Assembly (NCBI RefSeq): GCF_900112425.1
Contig: NZ_FOLP01000003.1
Span: forward strand, 496,001-560,000
DNA length: 64,000 nt
From: Variovorax sp. OK212
Lineage (GTDB): Bacteria; Pseudomonadota; Gammaproteobacteria; Burkholderiales; Burkholderiaceae_C
Direction of reading: 5' to 3'
The first letter of the stretch is position 1; each line of letters begins with the position of its first letter. The notes under the pieces are model-generated. The model was not told where the DNA came from. It made no database searches and saw nothing but the letters and a program-made list of their open reading frames with translations. The translations under genes were made by a program, and so were the position numbers. Below, piece by piece: positions 27,000-35,450 of the stretch.

Positions 27000-29072
27000 A
27001 TGGGAACCACGCAACGACCACTTCACCGCCGCATCGCCGCCCTGGCCCTCGCCGGCGGTTCGCTTGCGCTGCTCGGCGCCTGCGGCACCGCCCCCACGCA
27101 CCCGGCGCTGGTGTCGGCCGAGCAGAACCACACGCTGCCGCCGCTCGTGCCCATGCGCCGCTTCGTCGCGAACGTCGATGTCGTCAACGGCCACGTGCTC
27201 TCGCCCGACGGGCAGCAGCTGGTGTCGGTGCAGACCGTGGGCACCGACGTGGGCCTGGGCGTGCGCAAGACCGCCGATGCCGCCGAGCCGGGCGGCGCCG
27301 GCACGCGCACCTTCGCCACCGGCACGCTGGCGCGGCCTTTCGTCTCGGGCCCGACCTACACCTGGCTGCGCAACAGCCGCCACATCGCCTACCTGAAGGA
27401 CTTCACCGGCGACGAGAACACGCAGATCTTCGTGCTCGACACGCAGTCGCCCGACGCCAAGCCGTGGGCCGTCACGCCCGGGGCCGGCATCCGCTCGGCC
27501 TACGTGGGCGCGGGTGCGCCGGGCAGCGCGAGCTTCTTCTTCTCGAACAACCGGCGCGACCGCTCCAGCATGGACCTGTTCGAGGCCGATGCGCTCACCC
27601 GCGCCGTGCGCGAGGTGGCGCGCAGCGAGCCCGGCAGCCGCGTGGTCGGCTGGTTCATCGACACGCAACGCGAGCTCGCCGGGCGCATGCGGCAGCTCGG
27701 CGACGACGACGGCTCCGACCTGGTGCTGGAACTGCGGCAGCCCGACGGCAGCTGGCGCGCCTTCAGGACCGTGCAGGCCTTCGACAGCTACTGGCCCCAG
27801 CGCATCGACCGCGCCGCGGGCAAGCTCTGGGCATTCACGAACGTGGGCCGCGACAAGCTCGTGCTGGTCGAGACCGACCTGGCGACCGGCAACGAGAAGG
27901 TGCTGGCCGAGAACGCCGAGGTCGACCTCGACTACGGCGTGTTTCCGCCGCAGCAGGGCGGCCCCCTCGCCTACGTCTACGAACCCGACAGGCCGCGCAT
28001 CGCCTACCTCGACGCCGCGCTCGAACGCGACGTGCGCACGGCGGTGAAGCAGGCACGCGAGCGCGGATGGCTCGACGCCGAGCCCGTCATCGCCCGGCCG
28101 TGGAGCATGTCGGAAGACCGCCAACGCCTCGTGGTGAGTGCCGTGACCGAAAACGAGGGCACGGAGCTGCTGTGGGACCGCGGCACGCAGCAGGTGCAGC
28201 GCCTCACGCCGCCGCGCCCGCCCACCAACGCCCTCTTCTCGCCGATGGAGCCCTTCTCGTTCAAGGCGTCCGACGGCCTCGTGGTGCACGGCTACCTCGT
28301 GCGCCCGCGCGGTGTGCAGGGCCCGGCGCCGCTGGTGGTCGACATCCACGGCGGCCCCTGGGTGCGCGACCGCTGGCGGGCAGCCAGCTACAACGGCACG
28401 CAGATGCTGGCCAACCGCGGCTATGCCGTGCTCAACGTGAACTACCGCGGCTCGACGGGCTACGGCCGCGCCTTCATGATGGCCGGCGCCAACGAAACCA
28501 ACGGCCGGCTGCAGCGCGACATCGCCGAGGCGGTGCAATGGGCCATCGACCGGGGCGTGGCCGACCCGCAGCGCATGGCGGTGCTGGGCGCGAGCTTCGG
28601 CGGCTATTCGGTGCTCACGCAGCTGATCCAGAAGCCGCACGACTACCGCTGCGGCGTCGACCTGGTCGGCGTGGCCAACTGGCCGCGCGTGATCGAGAAC
28701 TGGCCGCCGTTCTGGCGCAACCGCCACTACTTCGCGGCGTTCTACGGCGACGTGAACAAGCCCGAAGAGCGCGCGCGGATGCTGAAGAACTCGCCCATCT
28801 CGCAGATCGACCGCATCACCGCGCCGCTGCTGGTGATCCATGGCGGCAACGACGTGCGCGTGCTGCGGCAGGACTCCGACGACGTGGTCGCCGAGCTGCG
28901 CAAGCTGGGCCGGCCGGTCGAGTTCATGACCTTTCCCGACGAAGGCCACAGCGTGCGCAAGTGGCGCAACCGGCTCGCCCAGTCGCGCAAGATCGAAGAC
29001 GCGCTGGCCACCTGCCTGGGCGGGCGCAGCAACGGCTTCGACTTCTACGAGCTGATGCCGCGGCAGCAGTGA
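27000..29072 (+). CDS. S9 family (prolyl oligopeptidase-like) serine peptidase lipoprotein
   Basis: Alpha/beta-hydrolase peptidase of 690 residues. The signal ends in a lipobox-like LALLGAC, so it is probably lipidated and exported. An N-terminal beta-propeller-like region is followed by the catalytic domain with Ser532 in GASFGGYS, Asp618 in GGNDVRV and His650 in DEGHSV. VVDIHGGPWVRDRW is the oxyanion-hole segment of the S9C-type branch. It stands alone, divergent from a two-component system and convergent with the TonB receptor gene. Substrates are short peptides by family knowledge. Confidence 0.93.
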   Translation: MGTTQRPLHRRIAALALAGGSLALLGACGTAPTHPALVSAEQNHTLPPLVPMRRFVANVDVVNGHVLSPDGQQLVSVQTVGTDVGLGVRKTADAAEPGGAGTRTFATGTLARPFVSGPTYTWLRNSRHIAYLKDFTGDENTQIFVLDTQSPDAKPWAVTPGAGIRSAYVGAGAPGSASFFFSNNRRDRSSMDLFEADALTRAVREVARSEPGSRVVGWFIDTQRELAGRMRQLGDDDGSDLVLELRQPDGSWRAFRTVQAFDSYWPQRIDRAAGKLWAFTNVGRDKLVLVETDLATGNEKVLAENAEVDLDYGVFPPQQGGPLAYVYEPDRPRIAYLDAALERDVRTAVKQARERGWLDAEPVIARPWSMSEDRQRLVVSAVTENEGTELLWDRGTQQVQRLTPPRPPTNALFSPMEPFSFKASDGLVVHGYLVRPRGVQGPAPLVVDIHGGPWVRDRWRAASYNGTQMLANRGYAVLNVNYRGSTGYGRAFMMAGANETNGRLQRDIAEAVQWAIDRGVADPQRMAVLGASFGGYSVLTQLIQKPHDYRCGVDLVGVANWPRVIENWPPFWRNRHYFAAFYGDVNKPEERARMLKNSPISQIDRITAPLLVIHGGNDVRVLRQDSDDVVAELRKLGRPVEFMTFPDEGHSVRKWRNRLAQSRKIEDALATCLGGRSNGFDFYELMPRQQ

Positions 29073-29112
29073 CGCCCGCCGCGGCGGCAACGGAGCGTGC
29101 CGCTGCCGTGCA

Positions 29113-31539
29113 CTACCAGCGGTAGGTGGCCGTGGCCACCGCCGTGCGCGGGTAGCCGTAGTAGCAGTTGCCGTAGCCGTAGCCGCAATTGGCGATGTAG
29201 GTCTTGTTGGTGAGGTTGCGCAGGTTCAGCGCCAGGCTCCAGCGGTCGATGTCGTAGCCCACCATCGCGTCGAACACGGTCGATGCCGGCACGCGGTTCG
29301 GTGCCACCGATTCGCCGTCGCCGTAGTTCGAGCCCGTGTAGCGCGCGCCCAGGCCCACCTTCACGCCGTTGGCGAAGCGGTAGTCCGCCCACACCGACAG
29401 CCGGTGGCGCGGCACGGCCGTGGCCTGCTTGCCGATTTCGCCCGGGTTGGCGCTGGCCGTGACGACGGCACGCGGCGTGTAGCTGTAGGAGGCCGTGAGG
29501 TTCAGGCGCGCCATCAGCTCGGTGGTGGCCTCCAGCTCGAGCCCGCGCACCGAGATCTCGCCGGTCTGCTTGGGCAGGAAGTTGCCGTCGTAGCTGATGT
29601 AGTTCTTGCGGCGCAGGTCGAACACCGCGGCGCTGTACATCTCCTTGCGGCCCGGCGGCTGGTAGCGGATGCCGGCCTCGTACTGCTTGCCGCTTTCGGG
29701 CTTGAACGGGTCGCCCGAGACCGGATCGATGACGCCCGTCGGCGCGAACGATTCCGAGTAGCTCAGGTACGGCGCCCAGCCGCTAGGGTGCAGGTAGACC
29801 AGCCCCGCGCGGCTGGTGAACTTGTGGTCGCGAATGCGCTGGCGCGAGCCGTCCAGGCGGCTGTCGATGGTGCTCTCGGCGCTGTCGTAGCGCCCGCCCA
29901 GCGTGAGCGTCCAGCGGTCGTCCCACTTGATCTGGTCCTGCAGGTACACGCCGGTCTGCGTCAGGCGCGTGATGCCGTTGAAGTACGGCTGCGGCACCTC
30001 GATGGGGCCGCCGTACACCGGCGCGTAGGCGTTCAGCAGCGACGCGCTGCCGCCGCTGAAGGTGAACTGGTCGATGCGCGTGCGCTGGTAGTCCAGCCCC
30101 ACCAGCACCTTGTGCTGCGTGCCGCCCACGCGGAAGTCGGCCTGCGCCTGGTTGTCGAGCGCCACCGCGCCGATGTTCTCGCGGCTGCCGAACACGCTGC
30201 GCGCGAGCAGCTGGAAGTTGGCCGGATCGGCCGAGAGGCCAGGGTTCACCGTGGCGAAGCCCGACAGCTGCGTGCCCCGGTAGTCGAGCTTCTGGTGCGC
30301 ATAGCGCGCGTTCTGGCGCACCGTCCAGGTGTCGTCGATGCGGTGCTCGAACTGGTAGCCGACCATCTCCTGGTCCTGGTTGAAGCGGTCGAAGCCGGGC
30401 TCGCCCACCGACAGCCGCGACGGGATGTAGGTGCCGATGGCGGTCGGCTCCAGCGAACCGATCTTGGGCCGCGCGCGGGTGTACACGCCGCTGCGGGTGC
30501 GGGTGAACTGCGACAGCAGCGTGAGCGTGGTGTCGCCGGACGGCTTCCAGGTGAGCGACGGCGCAATGTAGGTGTGGTCGTCGGCCTCCTTCAGCGCGGG
30601 CAGTTGTGCGTCGCGCAGCACGCCGGTGATGCGGTAGAGCACCTTGCCGTCGGCGTCCAGCGCGCCCGAGAAGTCGCCCGCCACCTGCTTGCGGTTGTGG
30701 TCGCCCAGTTGCAGCTGCAGCTCGCGCACCGGCTCGGCTGTGGGGCGCTTGCTGACCACGTTCACCACCCCGCCCGGCCCGCTCATGCCGTACAGCACCG
30801 ACGACGGCCCGCGCAGCAGCTCGATGCGCTCGGCGCCGTAGTTCTCGGTGCGCCACACGCCCCAGGTGCTGTTGTTGCGCAGCGGCAGGCCGTCCAGGTA
30901 GAAGCCCGGCGAATAGGCGTCGAAGCCGCGCAGCGAGATCCAGTCGTAGCGCGAATCGGCGCCGTAGGTGGTGGTCGACACGCCCGGCGTGTAGCCCAGC
31001 GCGTCTTTCAGGTTGGCGGCGCCGATGGCTTCGATGCGGTCGGCCGTGATGACCGAGATCGACTGCGGCGTCTCCACGATCGGCGTGTCGGTCTTGGTGC
31101 CGGTGGCGCTGCGCCTGGCCACGTAGCCCTGCACGCGGCCGGTCGCGTTTTCGTCGCCGTCGGCCACAACAGTCACGGCCGGCAGCGTGGAGGAACCCGA
31201 GGCCGGCGCGGTCTTGATGACGGCCGCGTTGCCTTCCATGCTGGCCGCCAGGCCGCTGCCGGCCAGCAGCCGGTCGAGCGCCTGGCGCGGCGTGAGGTTG
31301 CCCGAGATGGCGGCCGCGCTCTTGCCGGCGACCAGGCTCTGCTGCACGACCAGCTGGAGCCGGGTCTGGCGGGCCCAGTCGTTCAGCGCCTCGGCCAGCG
31401 GTTGCGCGGCGATGCTGATCTGCTGCGGCGCGCCCTGCGCCGGGGTCTGCGTCTGAGCCTGCGCCCACAGCGGCGTGCTCGCCAGGGCAAGCGCGATGGC
31501 CAGGGCAAGCGGCGCCGGCGTCGTCTTCAAGCGGTTCAT
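29113..31539 (-). CDS. TonB-dependent siderophore receptor with STN signalling domain
   Basis: Outer-membrane transporter of 808 residues. A signal peptide (ends LWAQAQ) is followed by an STN domain (about 40-115, ISIAAQPLAEALNDWARQ), the plug (ETPQSISVITADRI, GPGGVVNVVSKRP) and a 22-strand barrel that ends in Trp. The STN domain marks receptors that signal through FecR to a FecI-type sigma factor, both encoded just upstream on the same strand. GGAGGA lies ten bases before the ATG. The siderophore cannot be predicted, though the sequence resembles FpvA/FhuA-type hydroxamate receptors. Confidence 0.94.
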   Translation of the reverse strand: MNRLKTTPAPLALAIALALASTPLWAQAQTQTPAQGAPQQISIAAQPLAEALNDWARQTRLQLVVQQSLVAGKSAAAISGNLTPRQALDRLLAGSGLAASMEGNAAVIKTAPASGSSTLPAVTVVADGDENATGRVQGYVARRSATGTKTDTPIVETPQSISVITADRIEAIGAANLKDALGYTPGVSTTTYGADSRYDWISLRGFDAYSPGFYLDGLPLRNNSTWGVWRTENYGAERIELLRGPSSVLYGMSGPGGVVNVVSKRPTAEPVRELQLQLGDHNRKQVAGDFSGALDADGKVLYRITGVLRDAQLPALKEADDHTYIAPSLTWKPSGDTTLTLLSQFTRTRSGVYTRARPKIGSLEPTAIGTYIPSRLSVGEPGFDRFNQDQEMVGYQFEHRIDDTWTVRQNARYAHQKLDYRGTQLSGFATVNPGLSADPANFQLLARSVFGSRENIGAVALDNQAQADFRVGGTQHKVLVGLDYQRTRIDQFTFSGGSASLLNAYAPVYGGPIEVPQPYFNGITRLTQTGVYLQDQIKWDDRWTLTLGGRYDSAESTIDSRLDGSRQRIRDHKFTSRAGLVYLHPSGWAPYLSYSESFAPTGVIDPVSGDPFKPESGKQYEAGIRYQPPGRKEMYSAAVFDLRRKNYISYDGNFLPKQTGEISVRGLELEATTELMARLNLTASYSYTPRAVVTASANPGEIGKQATAVPRHRLSVWADYRFANGVKVGLGARYTGSNYGDGESVAPNRVPASTVFDAMVGYDIDRWSLALNLRNLTNKTYIANCGYGYGNCYYGYPRTAVATATYRW

Positions 31540-31562
31540 GAAAAAGCGTCCTCCAGTTGGTG

Positions 31563-31581
31563 AATACAAATAGTTCTTATC
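31563..31581 (-). promoter_or_regulatory. Possible Fur box upstream of the siderophore receptor
   Basis: On the minus strand GATAAGAACTATTTGTATT agrees with the 19-base Fur consensus at 11 positions, including GATAA at one end and TAT near the other. It lies 24-42 bases before the receptor ATG, where an iron-controlled promoter is expected. Confidence 0.4.
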
Positions 31582-31638
31582 TGGGTTGACGCACGACCCG
31601 CTGCAAATCCCGTAGGCGCGGCGAAAAAAAGATGGGCG

Positions 31639-31800
31639 ATGACGGTCATGCACAGGAACGGCGAGCCTGTCGAAGAGGAGCGGTGCCCGGTGTGCAAGCA
31701 CGGCGTGATCGTGCCGCGCAACGGGCCTTATGGCCCGTTCCGCTCGTGTTCCAGCTACCCGAAATGCGAGCACCGGCCGAGGAAAAAGCCGGCACGGTAG
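31639..31800 (+). CDS. 53-residue topoisomerase-type C4 zinc-finger protein
   Basis: Short frame reading MTVMHRNGEPVEEERCPVC and onward, with a complete zinc-ribbon: CPVC, then RSCSSYPKC, ending in a basic tail (RPRKKPAR). CPxCxxGxxxxRxGxxGxFxxCSxYPxC is the pattern of the C-terminal DNA-binding zinc fingers of topoisomerase I and some helicases. It is encoded against the flow of the iron-uptake operon, between fecR-like and receptor genes. It may be a real small DNA-binding protein or the remnant of a larger gene. No in-frame start exists upstream to extend it. Confidence 0.72.
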   Translation: MTVMHRNGEPVEEERCPVCKHGVIVPRNGPYGPFRSCSSYPKCEHRPRKKPAR

Positions 31801-31858
31801 GCGCCGGCCCGTGTCGCGCCTCGTGCCGCGCCCCGTGCCGCGGACAGGACCGATGCGC

Positions 31859-32893
31859 CTACTGCGCCAGCACGACCTCGGCGGCCGAGCCGGCTTCCTT
31901 CAGCCGCACCGGCAAGGCACTCGGCAGCGCGCGCCGCAGCGTGCGCGCGTCGCGCGGGTCGAAGGTGCCGCTCAGGCGCAGCGCGGCCACCGCCGGGTCG
32001 TTCACCACCAGCCCCGTGCTGCCGTAGCGCTCCAGTTCGGCCAGCGCGCGCGACAGCGGCGTGTCTACAAAGCTCAGCCGGTGCGCCTGCCAGGGCGCGA
32101 TGCCTTCGCCCGGCACGGCCGACACCGCCGCCAGCACGCCGCGCGCGTCGCTTTCCACCTGCTGGCCGGCCGTGAGGAAGACGGCGTTCTTCGCGTCGCC
32201 GTCCCGGCGCAGCACGCGCACCTTGCCCTCTTCCACCGACACCCGCGCCCCGTCGGCGCCCGCGATGCCCGGCGTGTGCCGCACGGCAAAGCGCGTGCCG
32301 ACCACGCGCACCTGCAGCGGCCCGGCCAGCACGTCGAACGGCCGGCTCGCGTCGGACTGCACCAGGAAGACGGCCTGTCCGTCGATCAGCGTCACCTCGC
32401 GACGGTCGCGGAACAGCCGCACCTCCATGTGGGTGGCGGTGTCCAGGCGCAGCCGCGTGCCGTCGGGCAGCGGCACTTCGAGCTGCTGCCCGCGGCGCGT
32501 GGCGAAGGCCTGCTCGAACACCGGCTGCGCCTGAATTTCGCGCCAGCCGAGGTAGCCGGCGCCCACGGCCATGCCGGTGATGCCGAATGCGAGCGCCGGT
32601 TTCAGGAAGCCCCGGCGCGTGAGGGGGGCTGCAGCCTGCTGCCCCGTGAAGCCGCGGCGCCAGCCGGCGACCGTCTCGGGCGAGATCGCGTCGAGCGATT
32701 CCCAGCGCGACTCCCACTGCGCGTAGGCCGGGCCGTGCCGCGCATCGGCGCCGAGCCAGGCCTGGAACTCGCGTTCGTCCGGCGCGCGCCAGTCCTCGCG
32801 GTGGCGGCGCACGAACCACTCGAGCACGTCCTGTCGAAGGCGCGATGCGTCCTGGTCGTGTGGCTGCGACGGCGGTGGCATGGGGGGCGTCAT
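31859..32893 (-). CDS. FecR-family anti-sigma/sigma regulator
   Basis: Single-pass inner-membrane protein of 344 residues. The cytoplasmic N-terminal domain (about 18-60, ASRLRQDVLEWFVRRHR, with the W-rich FQAWLGADARHGPAYAQW) binds the sigma factor. A hydrophobic helix (about 98-120) is followed by the periplasmic FecR domain (GTRLRLDTATHMEVRLF) and a C-terminal STN-like part. It relays receptor occupancy to the FecI-type sigma factor encoded 75 bases upstream. The order sigma, FecR, receptor is standard, except that a small opposite-strand gene lies before the receptor. Confidence 0.93.
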   Translation of the reverse strand: MTPPMPPPSQPHDQDASRLRQDVLEWFVRRHREDWRAPDEREFQAWLGADARHGPAYAQWESRWESLDAISPETVAGWRRGFTGQQAAAPLTRRGFLKPALAFGITGMAVGAGYLGWREIQAQPVFEQAFATRRGQQLEVPLPDGTRLRLDTATHMEVRLFRDRREVTLIDGQAVFLVQSDASRPFDVLAGPLQVRVVGTRFAVRHTPGIAGADGARVSVEEGKVRVLRRDGDAKNAVFLTAGQQVESDARGVLAAVSAVPGEGIAPWQAHRLSFVDTPLSRALAELERYGSTGLVVNDPAVAALRLSGTFDPRDARTLRRALPSALPVRLKEAGSAAEVVLAQ

Positions 32894-32968
32894 GGCTCGG
32901 CGAGCTCTCCTATGGATGTAGACGCACGAGCGGCTTCCAACCCGGTAACGCGCGTCCTCGCTTCTTGT

Positions 32969-33490
32969 TCATCGTGGGCGCTCTTCGTCACCGTTCGTGC
33001 GCTCCAGGCAGGCCCAGCAGGCGTCCATGGCAATGCGCAGCTGCATCTCCACCGTACGCACCGAAATGCCCATGCGCGCGGCCACCTCGGCATACGACAG
33101 GCCGTCGAACTTGAACAGCACGAAGGCCTCGCGGCAGCGCGGGGGCAGCCTGTCGATGGTCTCGACCATGGCCGCCAGGCCCTGCCCGGAAGACAGGATG
33201 GTGTCGGGCTCGAAGGTCTCCGGGCCCATGACGTCGTCGAGCTCGCGCGGCTCCTCGCGCGTCGCGGCCCCGTCGTTCCCCGCGCGCACGCTGGTGCGGC
33301 GGTGATGGTCGGTGACCAGGTTGCGCGCGGTGCGGTACAGCAGCGCGCGCGGGTCGCGCACCACGCTGCCGGTGCGCTGCGCCTCGTAGACCCGGGCATA
33401 GCTCTCCTGCGCCAGGTCGGCCGCGGTGGCGCGGTCGGACACCTTTCGGGAGAGAAAGCTCAGCAGCTCGCGGTAATAGCGTTCGAACAC
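32969..33490 (-). CDS. FecI-type ECF sigma factor
   Basis: RNA polymerase sigma factor of 173 residues. Region 2 is at about 5-70 (ADLAQESYARVYE, RALLYRTARNLVTDHHRR) and region 4 at about 110-160 (LPPRCREAFVLFKFDGLSYAEVA, ISVRTVEMQL). It directs transcription of the receptor gene downstream when released by FecR. The start codon is GTG (VFERYYREL); no better start lies upstream in frame. No ribosome site stands out. Confidence 0.93.
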   Translation of the reverse strand: MFERYYRELLSFLSRKVSDRATAADLAQESYARVYEAQRTGSVVRDPRALLYRTARNLVTDHHRRTSVRAGNDGAATREEPRELDDVMGPETFEPDTILSSGQGLAAMVETIDRLPPRCREAFVLFKFDGLSYAEVAARMGISVRTVEMQLRIAMDACWACLERTNGDEERPR

Positions 33491-33597
33491 AGGCGCACCA
33501 CAGCCGGAATGGAGAAGTCGAAGTCCAGGGGCAGGTTGGCTTCGACACGACGTGGCTGACCTGAGGCGATTCAGAAAACGGGAAGCGGCGATTATCA

Positions 33598-33631
33598 GCG
33601 GCTTCGCGACCGCTGGCGGTCGCGAAGCCGC
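33598..33631. terminator. Strong hairpin, 15-bp perfect stem, no T-tract
   Basis: GCGGCTTCGCGACCG-CTGG-CGGTCGCGAAGCCGC. It lies 29 bases beyond the stop of the monooxygenase-domain gene (minus strand) and 108 bases before the sigma factor start, so it probably ends the former transcript. Confidence 0.6.
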
Positions 33632-33659
33632 CTGACGTTGCCTGAAGTTGCCGACAGCC

Positions 33660-34004
33660 TCAGGCGAGGCCGTAAAAACCCAGGTCCGAGCGCACCCCCG
33701 CGTTCTTCGTGAACGCCACGGGATCGAAGCCTTCCTGCGCGAACCTGGCCTTCACCAGCACGGCGGCCGAGGCCACGGCCTGCTCGCTGGCCCACTCGAC
33801 CACGGTCACCACGTTGAACTCCCCGGTGCCGCCGGTCTGGTTCAGCACATGCGCGCGCAGGCAGCCCGGCAAGCTGCGCAGCGTGTGCTGGACGCGCTGC
33901 ATCTGCGCGATGAATGCCGGGCGCACCTCGGCGGGCACGACGAACTTGTCGATGCGGAAAACAGGCGCGGGCCCAAGCGGACGGGCAACGGAATGGTTCG
34001 GCAT
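33660..34004 (-). CDS. Antibiotic biosynthesis monooxygenase (ABM) domain protein, SoxR target
   Basis: Small soluble protein of 114 residues with a ferredoxin-like ABM domain: FRIDKFVVPAEVRPAFIAQM at the start, then HVLNQTGGTGEFNVVTVVEW and a helix (ASEQAVASAAVLVKARF). ABM proteins act on quinones or polyketides without cofactors, or are of unknown function. The ATG at 34004 has AAGGA nine bases upstream. It is divergent from soxR, and its promoter carries a SoxR box in a 19-base spacer, so it should be induced by redox-cycling compounds. A role in quinone or redox-cycler detoxification is inference. Confidence 0.87.
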   Translation of the reverse strand: MPNHSVARPLGPAPVFRIDKFVVPAEVRPAFIAQMQRVQHTLRSLPGCLRAHVLNQTGGTGEFNVVTVVEWASEQAVASAAVLVKARFAQEGFDPVAFTKNAGVRSDLGFYGLA

Positions 34005-34051
34005 GGCGGGGTTCCTTGGAATGTGCACACAGGGCCTGTGCGCTGGCGTGA

Positions 34052-34082
34052 ATTCTCAAACCTCAAGTAAAGTTGAGGTCAA
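34052..34082 (-). promoter_or_regulatory. SoxR-controlled promoter with SoxR box
   Basis: On the minus strand, -35 TTGACC and -10 GAGAAT are separated by 19 bases, the long spacer typical of MerR-family promoters. The spacer overlaps CCTCAAGTAAAGTTGAGG (34061-34078), which differs from the enteric SoxR box CCTCAAGTTAACTTGAGG at only two central positions. It drives the ABM-domain gene, and soxR starts 27 bases to the other side. Confidence 0.88.
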
Positions 34083-34105
34083 GAGCTTTCTGGATTTTTC
34101 TTCCA

Positions 34106-34588
34106 ATGAACGACGCACCGCAAAAAGCCGGCATCTCCCCCACGCTCACCGTCGGCGAGGTCGCGCGCCGCAGCGGCGTCACCGTGTCCACGCTGCACTT
34201 CTACGAAACCCAGGGACTGGTCAGCAGCACGCGCACGGCCGGCAACCAGCGCCGCTATGCACGCACGATGCTGCGCCGCGTGGCCTTCGTGCGGGTGGCG
34301 CAGCGCGTGGGCATCTCGCTGGCCGACATCGGCCAGGCCCTGGCCACCCTGCCCTCGGGTGCCGCGCCGAGCCGCGAAGACTGGGCCCGGCTGTCGGCCG
34401 CGTGGCGGGCCGAGCTGGACGAGCGCATGGCGCAGTTGCAGAAGCTGCGCGACACGCTCGACGACTGCATCGGCTGCGGCTGCCTGTCGATCGACCGGTG
34501 CAAGCTGCGCAATCCGGCGGACCGGCTCGCCGCCGAAGGCCCGGGGCCGCAGCGGCTGCTGGTCAGGGGCGCGAAGCCCGCCGCCTAG
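34106..34588 (+). CDS. soxR: SoxR, redox-sensing [2Fe-2S] MerR-family regulator
   Basis: Regulator of 160 residues. The MerR-type helix-turn-helix is at the N-terminus (LTVGEVARRSGVTVSTLHFY), a dimerisation helix follows, and the cluster-binding motif CIGCGCLSIDRC holds Cys121, Cys124, Cys126 and Cys132 with the exact CX2CXCX5C spacing of SoxR. The start at 34106 gives MNDAPQKAG. It is divergent from the ABM-domain gene across a consensus SoxR box, so it most likely activates that gene instead of a soxS. Its stop overlaps the stop of the convergent amidohydrolase gene by 4 bases. Confidence 0.96.
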   Translation: MNDAPQKAGISPTLTVGEVARRSGVTVSTLHFYETQGLVSSTRTAGNQRRYARTMLRRVAFVRVAQRVGISLADIGQALATLPSGAAPSREDWARLSAAWRAELDERMAQLQKLRDTLDDCIGCGCLSIDRCKLRNPADRLAAEGPGPQRLLVRGAKPAA

Positions 34589-35406
34589 AAGTTGTAGAGC
34601 GCCGCCGGGTTGTCCACCAGGATGCGCCGGCGCGTGTCGTCGCTGCTGGCCCACGAAAACAGCAGGTCGTACAGCGGCGCGCTCTCGGGCCGCGGGCTGC
34701 GCCCCGGGTGCGGCCAGTTGCTGGCCCACAGGCAGCGCTCGGGAAAGGTCTCGGCCAGCGTGCGCGCCAGCAGGCTCACGTCGTCGTAGCCGGGCGCGCC
34801 GGTCTTCGAGGTTTCGTAGGGCGCCGAAAGCTTGATCCACACGCGCCCCGAATCGATCACGCGCAACAGCGACTGGAACGACGGGTGGCTCGGTGCCACC
34901 GGCTCAAGAAACTTGCCGTTGTGGTCCAGCACCAGCCGGCACGGCAGGCGCTTGAGCACCTCCTCGTGCGCGGGCATGGTGCGGCCGTCGAGTTGCAGGT
35001 TGACCATCCAGTCGGCGTTGGCCATGCGCGCGGCCATCGGCTCGAGCGACTCCCAGCCCAGCACGCCGCCGATCATCATGTAGCGCACGCCGCGCATGCC
35101 GCCCGCGTGCAGACGCGCGATCTCCTCGTCGGCCACGTCGGGCGCCACCAGCGCAATGCCGCGCGCCGCATCGCCGAACTGCGCCAGCGCGTCGAGCGTG
35201 CAGCCGTTGTCGAAGCCGTAGCCGGTCGGCTGCACTACCACCGCGCGGTCGATGCCCAGTGGCACCTGCACCTGCTCGCGGTAGAGCGACACCGGCGAAT
35301 GCGGCGGCACCCACGCGACGTTCGGGAGCAGCGCGAAGCGGTCTTCGTAGATGTGCACGTGGCAGTCGCAGGCGCCGGGGTAGCGCGTGTTCCGGGTGGG
35401 TTCCAT
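34585..35406 (-). CDS. Amidohydrolase-family (pyrone-dicarboxylate-lactonase-like) hydrolase
   Basis: TIM-barrel hydrolase of 273 residues. It has the metal-binding or active-site DCHVH near the N-terminus (His16, His18), VLDHNGK in the middle and WASNWPHP near the C-terminal end, all as in the 2-pyrone-4,6-dicarboxylate lactonase (LigI) branch. It is the last gene of a LacI-controlled run with a D-2-hydroxyacid dehydrogenase and a TRAP transporter. Hydrolysis of a lactone formed from an imported hydroxy- or dicarboxylate is a reasonable inference; the exact substrate is not known. Confidence 0.88.
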   Translation of the reverse strand: MEPTRNTRYPGACDCHVHIYEDRFALLPNVAWVPPHSPVSLYREQVQVPLGIDRAVVVQPTGYGFDNGCTLDALAQFGDAARGIALVAPDVADEEIARLHAGGMRGVRYMMIGGVLGWESLEPMAARMANADWMVNLQLDGRTMPAHEEVLKRLPCRLVLDHNGKFLEPVAPSHPSFQSLLRVIDSGRVWIKLSAPYETSKTGAPGYDDVSLLARTLAETFPERCLWASNWPHPGRSPRPESAPLYDLLFSWASSDDTRRRILVDNPAALYNF

Positions 35407-35414
35407 GGGGCGTC

Positions 35415-35442
35415 TCGAAGGGAGTGGATCGAAGGGAGTGGA
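35415..35442. repeat. 14-bp tandem duplication between operon genes
   Basis: TCGAAGGGAGTGGA occurs twice in perfect tandem, followed by TCGAAAGG, in the 44-base gap before the amidohydrolase start. The GAAGGGAG purine runs could serve as ribosome sites on the opposite strand only, so the function is unclear. Confidence 0.75.
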
Positions 35443-35450
35443 TCGAAAGG

